A DNA stretch of 64,000 bases. It comes from Palsa-504 sp963767565. Its GTDB lineage: Bacteria; Actinomycetota; Actinomycetes; Streptosporangiales; Streptosporangiaceae. The DNA is taken from positions 1 to 64,000 of the forward strand of contig CAVYEG010000011.1 in the NCBI GenBank assembly GCA_963767565.1, written 5' to 3'. Position 1 is the stretch's first letter, and each line of letters opens with the position of its first letter. Shown in pieces: positions 1 to 7,900 of this stretch. The notes beneath the pieces are model-generated. The model was not told the origin of the DNA. It searched no databases and worked only from the letters and a program-made list of their open reading frames with translations. The position numbers were made by a program, and so were the translations under genes.

Positions 1-34
1 ACCGAGCAGCGCCTCTGACTTCAGGCCGGCTGGT

Positions 35-463
35 ATGCCTGGTGACGATCTGGTGGCGCTGATCGGGCGGTCGAACCGGCTCGGCGCCGATCCGCGGAGC
101 ACGAACTACGCCGGGGGCAACGCCTCGGCTAAGGGGACTGCGGTCGACCCGGTGACCGGCCAGGACGTCGAGCTGCTGTGGGTCAAGGGCTCGGGCGGGG
201 ACCTGGGCACGCTGACCGCGGCGGGGCTGGCCGTGCTGCGGCTGGACCGGCTGCGTGCGCAGTTCATTGCGACCAGCGGGAAGCCGGATCCGTTCGGCCC
301 GATTATCCCGGAGTACGTGCCGCTGCCCGAGACCGCCAGGCACGCCGGCGCGGCCGAACTGGCCCCGGTCATCCGCAGCCTGGCCGGCCCCGGCCGGCCC
401 CAGGTCGGGCACTACACCGGCAGCAACGCGGTGCTCGACTTCATCGCCGCGTTCCTGCGCTGA
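35..463 (+). pseudogene. Remnant of bifunctional rhamnulose-1-phosphate aldolase/lactaldehyde dehydrogenase (RhaD/YuxG type), internally deleted
   Basis: The 142-residue reading frame matches the start of the bifunctional class II aldolase/short-chain dehydrogenase family: LGADPRSTNYAGGN near residue 17 and LLWVKGSGGDLGTLT near residue 47. At about residue 76 it jumps straight from LRLDRLRA to FIATSGKPDPFGPIIPEY, a segment that in intact family members lies more than 100 residues later, after the metal-binding part of the aldolase domain. It then stops soon after VGHYTGSNAVLDF, where intact proteins go on into a Rossmann dehydrogenase half. Intact members are near 680 residues. The piece therefore lacks the zinc-binding core and the whole dehydrogenase and should be inactive. 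Assignment is from remembered family motifs. Confidence 0.6.
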
Positions 464-473
464 CGGCTTCCTG

Positions 474-1280
474 TTACCGGCCGGCCGCCACCCAGCGGAA
501 CGTGTTCGTCAGCGTGACCGCCTGGGTCGCCGGGTCCTGGAACTGAGCCAGGACGCGCTGCAGGACGTCGTGGACCGCGGTCTCGCCGGCGGCCTGGGCG
601 GCCCGGGCGCCGCCCGCGGAGCACAGCAGGCCGCGGATGGCGTCCCGCATCGAGGGGTAGCGCCAGTGGCAGACCACCTCGCCGTGATCTGTCACCTGCA
701 GGCCGGCGCCGGCCAGGGCGGCTTCCAGGTTGCCGGGCGCGGACAGGGCGTACGGGGCGTGATCGGCGGCTTGTTCGGGCGGGACCAGCGCGCTCATGGC
801 CTCGTGCGCGACCGTGCCCTGGGAGCGTTCTGGCGCGGCGAACAGGCTGGCCACGATGCGGCCGCCGGGCCGGGTGACGCGGGCCGCCTCGCGCAGCGCG
901 CGCCTCGGGTCGCCGGCGAACTGGAACGCGTTGATGCCGGTGGTGGCGTGGAAGGCTTCGTCTTCGAAGGGCAGTTCTTCCATGTCGCCCGCACGCAGGT
1001 CGGCGCCGGGGAGCCGGTCGCGGGCGACGGCCAGCAGGCCGGGGCTGACGTCCAGGCCGGACGTTATTGCGCCGCGCCTTCTGGCCAGCACCAGGGCGAG
1101 CCCGGAACCGCAGCCGACGTCGAGCAGCCTGGTGCCCGGGCCGGCGGCCGCGGCGTCGAGGACCGCCTCGAACAGCGGCTGGTTGTGGGCCTCGGCCAGG
1201 TCGGCCCAGGCCTGCGGGTCGGTGCCCCACAGGCGGCGCTGGACCTGCGCGGCGGCACTGATACCGGGCTGGCCGGTCAT
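474..1280 (-). CDS. Class I SAM-dependent methyltransferase (UbiE/type 11-like)
   Basis: A 268-residue protein with a clear SAM-binding motif I, RLLDVGCGSG, at residues 51-60, followed by an acidic strand end GLDVSPG and the GDMEELPFEDEAF motif typical of type 11 methyltransferases, then the post-motif ARVTRPGGRI. It should transfer a methyl group from SAM to a small molecule; the acceptor cannot be told. It is the last gene of the leftward operon and its start overlaps the stop of the flavin oxidase by 4 bp, so the two are translationally coupled. The operon context suggests it acts on an intermediate of the same catabolic pathway, but this is inference. Confidence 0.85.
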   Translation of the reverse strand: MTGQPGISAAAQVQRRLWGTDPQAWADLAEAHNQPLFEAVLDAAAAGPGTRLLDVGCGSGLALVLARRRGAITSGLDVSPGLLAVARDRLPGADLRAGDMEELPFEDEAFHATTGINAFQFAGDPRRALREAARVTRPGGRIVASLFAAPERSQGTVAHEAMSALVPPEQAADHAPYALSAPGNLEAALAGAGLQVTDHGEVVCHWRYPSMRDAIRGLLCSAGGARAAQAAGETAVHDVLQRVLAQFQDPATQAVTLTNTFRWVAAGR

Positions 1281-2671
1281 GGGGTATGCCCTGCGGTCTG
1301 GGGCGGGCTCGGCGCGGGCTGGATGTTCTGGTTGAGGCGGAAGATGTTGTCCGGGTCGTAGACCGCCTTGATGCGCTGCAGGCGCTCGATGGTGCGGCCG
1401 TAGGCGCCGGCGGTTCCCTCGTCCTCGTCGTCGCCCATGAAGTTGACGTAGGTGCCTTCGGCCAGGAACGGCTTGACCGCGGCGTAGCTGGCCCGGGCCC
1501 AGGCGATCTCGCGGTCGTCGTCGGCGGGGTCCCGCCAGGTGGCCGGGATGTTGATCAGCCAGCGGGCCCGGCGGAACGGGAACGCGGTGGCGGCCGGGTC
1601 GACGCGGGCGATGGCGCCGCCCAGCGCCAGCAGCTCGATCTGCGAGATCGGCGACCGGACCTCGGCGGCGCGGCTGAGCAGGGCGTCGGTCAGCCCGCCG
1701 CGCAGGTCGGCGGCGAAGCCGGCCTTGATGTAGGTGCGCAGGCCGTGGGCGAACAGGTCATCGGTGATCGTCTGCATGAACAGGAACGGCACGACCGACA
1801 GGTCGCTGGCGGCCGGCTGCAGGTCGTCGCGGATGCCGGCCAGGATGGGCCGGCCCTTATCCGGGTCGCCGGACCACTCGACCAGGGACACGATGCCGTG
1901 CTGGCCGACGAGGTTCCTTGGCAGCCAGGGCACGTCGTTGGCGCGGCGCAGGAAGCTGGTCCACAGCAGCTCGTCCGGGGCGGCGGGGTCGGCCATCTCG
2001 CGCCGGCCGCGCTCGATGACCTGACGGGCCTGGTCAAGCGGGTGGAAGGTGGCCAGGATGAGCAGCTCGGACAGCTCGTGCAGCGCGAACTCGAACTCGG
2101 TGACGACACCGAAATTCCCGCCGCCGCCGCGCAGCGCCCAGAACAGGTCGGGGTGTTCTTGCGCTGAGGTGCGCAGGATCCGGCCGTCGGCGGTGACGAC
2201 CTCGGCCGACAGCAGGCTGTCGATGGTCAGGCCGTAGCGGCGCATCAGGCGGCCGACGCCGCCGCCGAGGGTGAGCCCGCCCGCGCCGGTGTGGGAGACG
2301 ACCCCGGCCGGGAGGACCAGGCCGTGCTGCTGGGTGGCGCGGTCGACCTCGCCGAGCAGCGCGCCACCGCCGACCGTGACCCTGCGGGCCTGCGGGTTCA
2401 CCCGGACCTGGCTCAGCGCGCGCAGGTCGATGACCAGGCCGCCATCGCAGACGCTGTGCCCGGGCATGGAGTGCCCGCCGCCCCGCACCGCGATGAGCAG
2501 GCCCTCGGCGCGGGCGTGGCGGACGGCGGCGGCCACGTCCTGGGCCGATCGAGGCTGGGCGATCACGGCCGGGCGGCGGTCGTGCATGGCGTTCCAGATG
2601 GCGCGGGCGGCGTCGTAGCCGGCCTGGTCCGGGTGGATCACCGCGCCGGTGAAGCCGGGGATGTGGGTCAT
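1277..2671 (-). CDS. FAD-binding oxidoreductase, PCMH/berberine-bridge-enzyme type
   Basis: A 464-residue protein with the FAD-binding PCMH domain in its N-terminal half. VRGGGHSMPGHS at residues 62-73 supplies the His used for covalent 8-alpha-histidyl FAD attachment in this family. TGAGGLTLGGGVGRLMRRYG follows, without the Cys that makes bicovalent flavin in true berberine bridge enzymes. The C-terminus has the BBE signature YVNFMGDD...YDPDNIFRLNQNI. It probably oxidises an alcohol, sugar or phenolic substrate with oxygen as acceptor. It overlaps its neighbours by 4 bp on both sides. A second PCMH oxidase paired with a VOC gene occurs at 18869-20678. Confidence 0.88.
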   Translation of the reverse strand: MTHIPGFTGAVIHPDQAGYDAARAIWNAMHDRRPAVIAQPRSAQDVAAAVRHARAEGLLIAVRGGGHSMPGHSVCDGGLVIDLRALSQVRVNPQARRVTVGGGALLGEVDRATQQHGLVLPAGVVSHTGAGGLTLGGGVGRLMRRYGLTIDSLLSAEVVTADGRILRTSAQEHPDLFWALRGGGGNFGVVTEFEFALHELSELLILATFHPLDQARQVIERGRREMADPAAPDELLWTSFLRRANDVPWLPRNLVGQHGIVSLVEWSGDPDKGRPILAGIRDDLQPAASDLSVVPFLFMQTITDDLFAHGLRTYIKAGFAADLRGGLTDALLSRAAEVRSPISQIELLALGGAIARVDPAATAFPFRRARWLINIPATWRDPADDDREIAWARASYAAVKPFLAEGTYVNFMGDDEDEGTAGAYGRTIERLQRIKAVYDPDNIFRLNQNIQPAPSPPQTAGHTP

Positions 2672-3168
2672 CGGCCGTTGGCCGTGCCGCGGAGGGCGAG
2701 CAGGCGGTCGTGCATGCCGCAGATGATGTCGTTCTGCTCGTGCAGCTCGATGGGGTGCGGGAACAGCGGGCCGCCGTCATGCCAGGCGACAGAGATAGGG
2801 CCGGAACGGGCCGTGTTGATCAGGCCGCAGCCCAATTTCGCCAGCCGTGCGCTTTCGCTGTCCAGGTCGGGCACCACCCAGGAGACGTGACTGATGGCGC
2901 CGGGTTCAATGCGGTAGGCGGCGGCCAGCCGGTCGTCGATGGCCAGCACCTGGCCGAGCTCCACCACGATCGGGCCCCAGGCGGCGAAGGCAGCCGCGTG
3001 GTCGAACACGACGTCGTCGTAGTCGCGGGCGCCGGCCGTCAAGACGAACGAGTCGAACGTCACGTGCTCGATGACGTGGAACGGGCCGACGCCGAGGTCC
3101 TGACGCCACCGCTGCTGAGCGGCGTCCAGGTCGTCGACCCAGTAGCCGATGTGGTGCAGGCTTTTCAT
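2668..3168 (-). CDS. VOC-family (glyoxalase/bleomycin resistance/dioxygenase fold) protein
   Basis: A 166-residue protein beginning SLHHIGYWVDDLDAAQQRW, the standard first strand and helix of a vicinal-oxygen-chelate domain, with HVSWVVPDLDSE repeating the beta-alpha pattern near residue 95. The paired His residues (HHIGYW and SHVSWV) and a later Glu (IELHEQ) fit a metal-binding site. Members include glyoxalases, epimerases, extradiol dioxygenases and lactoylglutathione-type hydrolases. A sharper call is not possible, but its place between a flavin oxidase and a flavin monooxygenase suggests isomerisation or ring opening of an oxidised intermediate. It overlaps both neighbours by 4 bp. Confidence 0.8.
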   Translation of the reverse strand: MKSLHHIGYWVDDLDAAQQRWRQDLGVGPFHVIEHVTFDSFVLTAGARDYDDVVFDHAAAFAAWGPIVVELGQVLAIDDRLAAAYRIEPGAISHVSWVVPDLDSESARLAKLGCGLINTARSGPISVAWHDGGPLFPHPIELHEQNDIICGMHDRLLALRGTANGR

Positions 3169-4424
3169 CGCGCGCGTTTCAGCCTGCGTCGACGTCGTGC
3201 GGCTGATCGCGGCCTTCGAGCGCGCCGCCGCCGAACTCGGTCGTGGTCCATGGTCATGCGCATGAACGGGTGGACGTAGTCGCGCATGCCCGGCTCGTAG
3301 GCGCCGATGGCCGGGATCAGTTCGTTCTCGCCCTGGGCAGCGGCGGACAGCTGGTCGAGCAGCCGGGCGGCGTCACGCAGCGCGAGGTTGGCGCCCATGC
3401 CCAGGGTGGGCAGCATGGCGTGGGCGGCGTCGCCGACCAGCGTCACCCGGGACGGCTCCCAGGGCGGGGCGGGCTCGAGGAACCCGAACGGGATTACGAA
3501 GATCGAGGCCAGGTCTACGCCCCCGACCAGGGCCCGGGCGGCGGGGTGCCAGCCCTCGGTGGCGGCCAGCATGGCGTCGCGGAGCATGGCCGGGGTGCTC
3601 TCGGTCCACCCGGACGAGGGCGGGATCACCGTCCCGGGCGGCACGCCGCAGCTGATCATGACGTAGTCCTCGACCGGCTCGAGCGTCACGTCGGGCGCGA
3701 TCGCAGCCGCCGCGTCCTGCGACCGCTGCCGGGGCCGGTAGACCGCGATCAGCAGCCGCGAGCCCTTGCGGTCCGCGGCGATGATCACGCCCTGGTACAG
3801 GTGCGGCGGCAGCTGGGCGGCCAGTTCTGGGGTAAGCGGGGTCCGGCCGAACACGCCGAGGCCGCGCACGCCGGCGTCGATGACCGTAGTACCGGGGAGC
3901 TTCTGCCTGCGGACCGCGGAGCGGATGCCGTCGGCGCCGACCAGGACGTCGCCTTCGGCGGTACTGCCGCCGGCCAGCGTGACCGTGACGTTGTCTCTTG
4001 TTTCGCGGTAGGCGGTGACGGGCTGGCCGGGGTGGAACGAGTCGCCCAGGCGGGCGCGCAGGATCGCGCGCAGGGTCCGGCGGTGCACGCCGGTGTGCGG
4101 GCGCTCGCCCTCGTTAGGCGGGCCGAGGTGCGGCTGCGAGCTCAGCTCGCGGAACTGGTCGTCCAGGACGATCGACTCCCGCCGCTCGTAGGTCCGGCGT
4201 GAGGTCTGCGCGTACAGCTCGGACAGGTCGGCCGGCAGGCAGCGGCGCAGCGCCTCGCCGCCATCGGCGTTCATCTGCAGGTAGTAGCCGATCTTGCGGC
4301 TATCATCGGCGTCGCGCTCGAAGACCTGGCAGGTGTGCCCGTCCTTGATCAGGCCCTGGGCCAGGGCCTGGCCGCTCAGGCCGCCGCCGGCGATGAGGAC
4401 ATGCAGCGGCTGGGTGCCGGTCAT
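3165..4424 (-). CDS. FAD-dependent monooxygenase (PHBH/UbiH-like group A)
   Basis: A 419-residue flavoprotein hydroxylase. The Rossmann motif LIAGGGLSGQALAQGL starts near residue 10. A DG motif (VLVGADGIRSAVRR) that contacts both FAD and NADPH is near residue 165. The GD motif LVGDAAHAMLPTLGMGANLA is near residue 330. Single-component enzymes of this class hydroxylate aromatic or other conjugated rings using NAD(P)H and oxygen. The C-terminus is an arginine-rich tail, perhaps low-complexity read-through. The gene lies 5 bp downstream of the FAH-family hydrolase, an arrangement expected for hydroxylation followed by C-C bond hydrolysis. Confidence 0.88.
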   Translation of the reverse strand: MTGTQPLHVLIAGGGLSGQALAQGLIKDGHTCQVFERDADDSRKIGYYLQMNADGGEALRRCLPADLSELYAQTSRRTYERRESIVLDDQFRELSSQPHLGPPNEGERPHTGVHRRTLRAILRARLGDSFHPGQPVTAYRETRDNVTVTLAGGSTAEGDVLVGADGIRSAVRRQKLPGTTVIDAGVRGLGVFGRTPLTPELAAQLPPHLYQGVIIAADRKGSRLLIAVYRPRQRSQDAAAAIAPDVTLEPVEDYVMISCGVPPGTVIPPSSGWTESTPAMLRDAMLAATEGWHPAARALVGGVDLASIFVIPFGFLEPAPPWEPSRVTLVGDAAHAMLPTLGMGANLALRDAARLLDQLSAAAQGENELIPAIGAYEPGMRDYVHPFMRMTMDHDRVRRRRARRPRSAARRRRRLKRAR

Positions 4425-4429
4425 CGCGA

Positions 4430-5311
4430 TCAGCTCGTCGAGGAGTACAGGTCGGTCGAGTACGGGGGGGTGCTGTGGGCGGCGGCCCAGGGCACTACCT
4501 GGTTGCGGAGCACGCCGACGCCCTGGATCTCGGCTTCGATGTGGTCGCCGGGCCGCAGGTAGAACTCGAACGGGTTGGGCTGGACCGCCGCCACCCCGGA
4601 GATCGTCCCGGTGGTGAGGATGTCCCCGGCCGAGTAGCCCTGGGCCGAGTGGTAGGCGACCAGGTGCGGGATGGAGATGAGCATCTGGGCCGTGTTGCCG
4701 CGCTGGCGGATCTGACCGTTGACCCGCAGCTCCATGGCCAGCGCCTGGGCGTCGGGCACGTCGTCCTTGGTCACGATCCAGGGGCCGATCGGGCAGAACG
4801 TGTCGATCGCCTTGGAGAAGGAGAACACGCCGGACTGCATCTCGCGGCGCTGGATGTCGCGGGCGGTGATGTCGTTAAAGACCGTGTACCCGGCGACGTA
4901 ATCCTCGGCCTCCTCGGGCCCGAAGAACTTGCCGCTACGGCCGATGATGATGGCCAGCTCGAGCTCGTAATCGAGCTCCTTGGTCAGCCCCTCGGGGTAG
5001 ACGATGGCGTCGTCCGGGCCGATGATCGCGTCGACGTTCTGGAAGAAGACGATGCCCTTGTGCACCGGGTGGGACCAGTCGACGGCCTGGAGTTCGGCGT
5101 GGTGGTCGGCGAAGTTGCCCGCCGTGTGGAAGAACTTCTTCGGCACGATCGGGGCGCGGAGCCTGACTTGGACTAGCGGCAGCCGCTCCCCCGTCTCACC
5201 GACCTGGCCGCCTCGCTCGAAGTACTCGCGCGTCGAGGCGCAGCCGAGCTCGACGACAACCTCGTCCTCCAGGCGGCCGACCCGGCCGGCGTCGAAGGTG
5301 ACCAGCTTCAT
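4430..5311 (-). CDS. Fumarylacetoacetate hydrolase (FAH) family protein
   Basis: An FAH-fold hydrolase or isomerase/decarboxylase of about 293 residues. The catalytic domain begins at KFFHTAGNFADHH, and metal ligands are visible as LDYELELAIIIGR (the family E-x-E) and GYTVFNDITARDIQ (Asp). These enzymes cleave or tautomerise 2,4-diketo acids in aromatic meta-cleavage and tyrosine-type pathways. I chose the start MKLVTFDAG because an upstream GAGAG lies 8 bp before it and FAH proteins usually begin this way; a start five codons earlier (5326) is possible. It is first in the leftward transcript behind the operator at 5332-5344. Confidence 0.88.
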   Translation of the reverse strand: MKLVTFDAGRVGRLEDEVVVELGCASTREYFERGGQVGETGERLPLVQVRLRAPIVPKKFFHTAGNFADHHAELQAVDWSHPVHKGIVFFQNVDAIIGPDDAIVYPEGLTKELDYELELAIIIGRSGKFFGPEEAEDYVAGYTVFNDITARDIQRREMQSGVFSFSKAIDTFCPIGPWIVTKDDVPDAQALAMELRVNGQIRQRGNTAQMLISIPHLVAYHSAQGYSAGDILTTGTISGVAAVQPNPFEFYLRPGDHIEAEIQGVGVLRNQVVPWAAAHSTPPYSTDLYSSTS

Positions 5312-5331
5312 GATGGGTACTCTCATTCTAC

Positions 5332-5344
5332 GAAAGTCGCTTTC
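5332..5344. promoter_or_regulatory. Predicted IclR operator, site 1 (FAH operon promoter)
   Basis: GAAAGTCGCTTTC lies 20 bp upstream of the FAH-family start codon. Read on the minus strand it is GAAAGCGACTTTC, identical over 13 bp to site 2 (7057-7069). An AT-rich GATAAT that could be a -10 lies next to it on the transcript side of the minus strand, so binding here would block the promoter. Operators of IclR-family proteins commonly have GAAA...TTTC arms. Assignment to the local IclR regulator is inference. Confidence 0.7.
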
Positions 5345-5442
5345 GCATATTATCTTGGCGTGCTGCCGGGCGGGGTGTCAAGTGGAGGGCGTACGGTGCG
5401 GCCGACCGGTGGTGAAACCCGGAATCCAACACGCTCTAGGTG

Positions 5443-5460
5443 GTGAAACCCGGGTTTCAC
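5443..5460. other. Perfect 18-bp palindrome at the end of the CMD gene
   Basis: GTGAAACCCGGGTTTCAC is a perfect palindrome that covers the stop codon of the CMD-family gene. Part of it, GGTGGTGAAACCCGG, is repeated upstream at 5408-5422. It could be a terminator stem without a T-run, or a second regulator site in the CMD-FAH gap. Confidence 0.4.
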
Positions 5461-6113
5461 TCCGCTTCTGGGGCTGCTTCTGGGGCTGCTTCTGGGGCTG
5501 CTTCTGGGACCGCGGCGGGCGGGACGGGGACGCGGAAGACGCGGAGCTGGAGGGCGAGGGTGGCGTAGTAGCCGACCAGGGTGAGCAGCTCGAACAGGCC
5601 GTCGGGGCCGAGGTGGTCGGTGGCGGTGAGATACTCCGAGTCGGTCAGGTCGCCGCGGGCGAGCAGGGCGGCGGTGGTGCGGGCGACCACGGTTTCGAGG
5701 TTGGACAGGGTGGCCGGGCCGGACGGGGCGTCACGAGCGGGGGCGGGGGCGGTGCGGATGGCGGCGAGCTCGGGGGTGGTCAGGCCGGCGGCGCGGGCGA
5801 CGGCTTCGTGGGCGTACCACTCGAAGTCGGAGTGCCAGTAAGCGGCCACGGTCAAGATGGCGATCTCGCGGCAGCGGTCGTCCAGGCCGGTGTCGTAGCG
5901 GACCGAGGAGCCGAGGGCCTGCAGGGCGGCGCCGAGCCGGGGCTGGAGCAGGAAGGCGTTGAACGGGCCCTCGAGGCGTCCCGCCTCGTCGGTCAGCCGG
6001 AAGAGCTGCGGGCCCTGGGCCCGGCGGCCGCCGGCGATCGCGTCGTAGAGCGAGCGCTGCTCGTCGTCGAGCGAGGACGGGGCGAGCTTGGGGATGCGGG
6101 CGCCGGAGGTCAA
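5457..6113 (-). CDS. Carboxymuconolactone decarboxylase (CMD/AhpD-like) family protein
   Basis: A 218-residue alpha-helical protein of the CMD/AhpD superfamily. The helix REIAILTVAAYWHSDFEWYA with a following HEAV motif (around residues 85-110) is the family core. There is no CxxC, so it is not a peroxidase-type AhpD. Such proteins act as lactone decarboxylases/hydrolases or unknown enzymes in aromatic catabolism. The start overlaps the IclR stop by 4 bp, so regulator and enzyme are cotranscribed. The last 16 residues are four AAPE units, encoded by an approximately 12-bp tandem repeat; this tail is probably not functional. Confidence 0.82.
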   Translation of the reverse strand: MTSGARIPKLAPSSLDDEQRSLYDAIAGGRRAQGPQLFRLTDEAGRLEGPFNAFLLQPRLGAALQALGSSVRYDTGLDDRCREIAILTVAAYWHSDFEWYAHEAVARAAGLTTPELAAIRTAPAPARDAPSGPATLSNLETVVARTTAALLARGDLTDSEYLTATDHLGPDGLFELLTLVGYYATLALQLRVFRVPVPPAAVPEAAPEAAPEAAPEAE

Positions 6114-6961
6114 AGCGCCCGGGCGTTGGTGTCGGACAGCAGCGCGGAGATCTCCGCGCAGGTGGCCAGCACGGCGGGCCGCAGCTCGCGGATGATCCGC
6201 TGCGTGGACCAGTCTCTGGCCTGCACGGCCACGTTGACGCCGGCCACCACGCGGCCGTCCGGGCTGGTGATCGGGGCGGCCACCGACCGCAGCCCGTAGG
6301 CCAGCTCCTCGTCCTGCATGGCCCAGCCCTGGTCGCGTATGGTGCGCAGCTCCTCCCGCAGCTCGGTCAGCGAGACCTTGGCGTTGGGCCCGGAGTTGGC
6401 CGAGAACGACGCGTCGGTGACGCGCGCGGCCAGGTCGGCCTCGTCCAGATGGGCCAGCAGCAGCTTGCCGATCGAGGTGTGCACGGCGGGCAGGGTGGAG
6501 CCCACCTGGATGTTCGCGGTGACCAGGTCGGAGTTGCGCAGCCGGACCAGGTACAGGACGCGGTCGCCGCGCAGCACGGCCAGGTTGACCGTTTCCCCGG
6601 TCCGCTCGCCGAGTTCGGTGAGCTTCGGTGTGGCGATCGCGACCAGGTCCAGGCTGCGCAGCGCGGCCGTGCCGATGGTCAGCGTACGGACCCCGGGCCG
6701 GTAGTCGCCGTTCGGCAGGTGGTCCAGGTAGCCCTCGGACGCCAGCGTCATCACCACCCGGTACACGGTCGGCATGGGCAGGCCGGCCGCGGTGGCCAGG
6801 TCACTGACCCGCCAGGTCGGCCGCTGCTCGTCGAACAGCGACAGGATGCGCAGGCCCTTGGCGAGGGCCTCCACCCGGTACTCCGGGCGTTCCGGAGCCT
6901 GCGCCGCCGCGGAGGCCGGGCGGAGCGTTGCGGATGAGGAGCTGGCGTTGCGGCGCGGCAT
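6110..6961 (-). CDS. IclR-family transcriptional regulator
   Basis: A 283-residue protein with an N-terminal winged helix-turn-helix (YRVEALAKGLRILSLF, then WRVSDLATAAGLPMPTVYRV, around residues 25-70) and a C-terminal IclR effector domain (TVNLAVLRGDRVLYL, PAVHTSIGKLLLA, VAAPITSPDGRVVAGVNV). It should bind a small molecule, probably a pathway intermediate, and control the two divergent gene sets. Its start is backed by GGAAGG six bases upstream. A 13-bp inverted repeat in its own upstream gap (7057-7069), with copies at 5332 and 10727, indicates both autoregulation and control of the neighbouring catabolic and transport genes. Confidence 0.92.
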   Translation of the reverse strand: MPRRNASSSSATLRPASAAAQAPERPEYRVEALAKGLRILSLFDEQRPTWRVSDLATAAGLPMPTVYRVVMTLASEGYLDHLPNGDYRPGVRTLTIGTAALRSLDLVAIATPKLTELGERTGETVNLAVLRGDRVLYLVRLRNSDLVTANIQVGSTLPAVHTSIGKLLLAHLDEADLAARVTDASFSANSGPNAKVSLTELREELRTIRDQGWAMQDEELAYGLRSVAAPITSPDGRVVAGVNVAVQARDWSTQRIIRELRPAVLATCAEISALLSDTNARAL

Positions 6962-7056
6962 GGATGGCCTTCCTCCTCGGTAGTGCGGTCCGAGCTCAGC
7001 CTACGGTGGCCTCGCGGACCCTGGACAGCCGGACAGCGGGTCGGCTACGGTATCCA

Positions 7057-7069
7057 GAAAGCGACTTTC
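7057..7069. promoter_or_regulatory. Predicted IclR operator, site 2 (divergent IclR/SDR promoter)
   Basis: GAAAGCGACTTTC sits in the 142-bp gap between the divergent IclR and SDR genes. CATAAT, a reasonable rightward -10, begins at its right edge (7069-7074), so bound protein would cover the promoter. It is the same 13-mer as site 1 read on the other strand. Confidence 0.75.
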
Positions 7070-7103
7070 ATAATACGAGAACTACGACGTTAAGGATAGA
7101 CCC

Positions 7104-7862
7104 ATGCAGGACTGGCTCAGGCTTGACCGACGGCCGGCGCTGGTTTTCGGAGCCGGCGGGCTCGGCGGGGCCAGCGCGCTGAGCCTGGCCGCCCAGGGCG
7201 CACGGGTGGCGCTGGTTGACGTGAGCCAGGAGAACCTGGACCTGGTGGTCCAGGAGGCGAAGGAGGCCGGCCGCGAGATCCGGCCGCTGACCGCGGACCT
7301 GCGGGCGGCGTCAGCGTGCCGCGCGGCGGTTCGCGAGGCGGTCGGCCTGGTCGGCACGCCGCAGGTCTTCCTGCACGCGGTCGGCCGCAACGTGCGCAAG
7401 GCGGTCCTGGACCTGGCCGACGACGAGTGGCAGGACACCCTCCGCCTGAACCTGTCCTCGGCGTTCTGGCTGGGCCAGGCCGTCGGGCGGCTGATGGTCG
7501 AGCAGCGGTACGGCCGCATGGTCTTCGTGTCCTCGGTCTCCGGCCTGCTCGCCCACCCGAACCACGCTCCCTACGCGGCGACCAAGGGCGGGATGAACCA
7601 GATGCTCCGCGTCATGGCCCGCGAGTGGGCCGCGTACGGGATCACGGTCAACGCCGTCGCCCCCGGCTACATCGAGACCGACCTGACCAAGGCCTACCTG
7701 GACTCCGGCAACAACCGGGAGAGCCTGGAATCGCTCGTCCCGGCCGAGCGGCTCGGCCTGCCCGAGGAGGTGGCCGACGCGGTCACGTTCCTGGCCTCGG
7801 ACCGGGCCCGCTTCATCACCGGCCAGGTGCTGTACGTCGACGGCGGCCGCGTCCTGGTCTGA
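7104..7862 (+). CDS. SDR-family NAD(P)-dependent oxidoreductase (FabG-like)
   Basis: A classical short-chain dehydrogenase of 252 residues. The dinucleotide motif is somewhat unusual, VFGAGGLGGASA. The catalytic Ser (VSSVSG) and YAATKGG are both present, followed by the INAVAPGYIETD-type segment (VNAVAPGYIETD) and a C-terminal FITGQVLYVDGG. It probably oxidises a secondary alcohol or reduces a ketone. AAGGA 10 bases before the ATG supports the start. It heads the rightward operon behind operator site 2 and is followed after 38 bp by a second SDR, so the two may act in sequence on one substrate. Confidence 0.88.
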   Translation: MQDWLRLDRRPALVFGAGGLGGASALSLAAQGARVALVDVSQENLDLVVQEAKEAGREIRPLTADLRAASACRAAVREAVGLVGTPQVFLHAVGRNVRKAVLDLADDEWQDTLRLNLSSAFWLGQAVGRLMVEQRYGRMVFVSSVSGLLAHPNHAPYAATKGGMNQMLRVMAREWAAYGITVNAVAPGYIETDLTKAYLDSGNNRESLESLVPAERLGLPEEVADAVTFLASDRARFITGQVLYVDGGRVLV

Positions 7863-7900
7863 TCGCCCATCCAGTCACCTCAATCCCGGAAGGACACCTC

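Noticed and set aside
255..1361. A 368-residue plus-strand frame
   Set aside because: Lies opposite the methyltransferase and flavin oxidase genes, with Gly/Ala/Arg-rich composition and no motifs.
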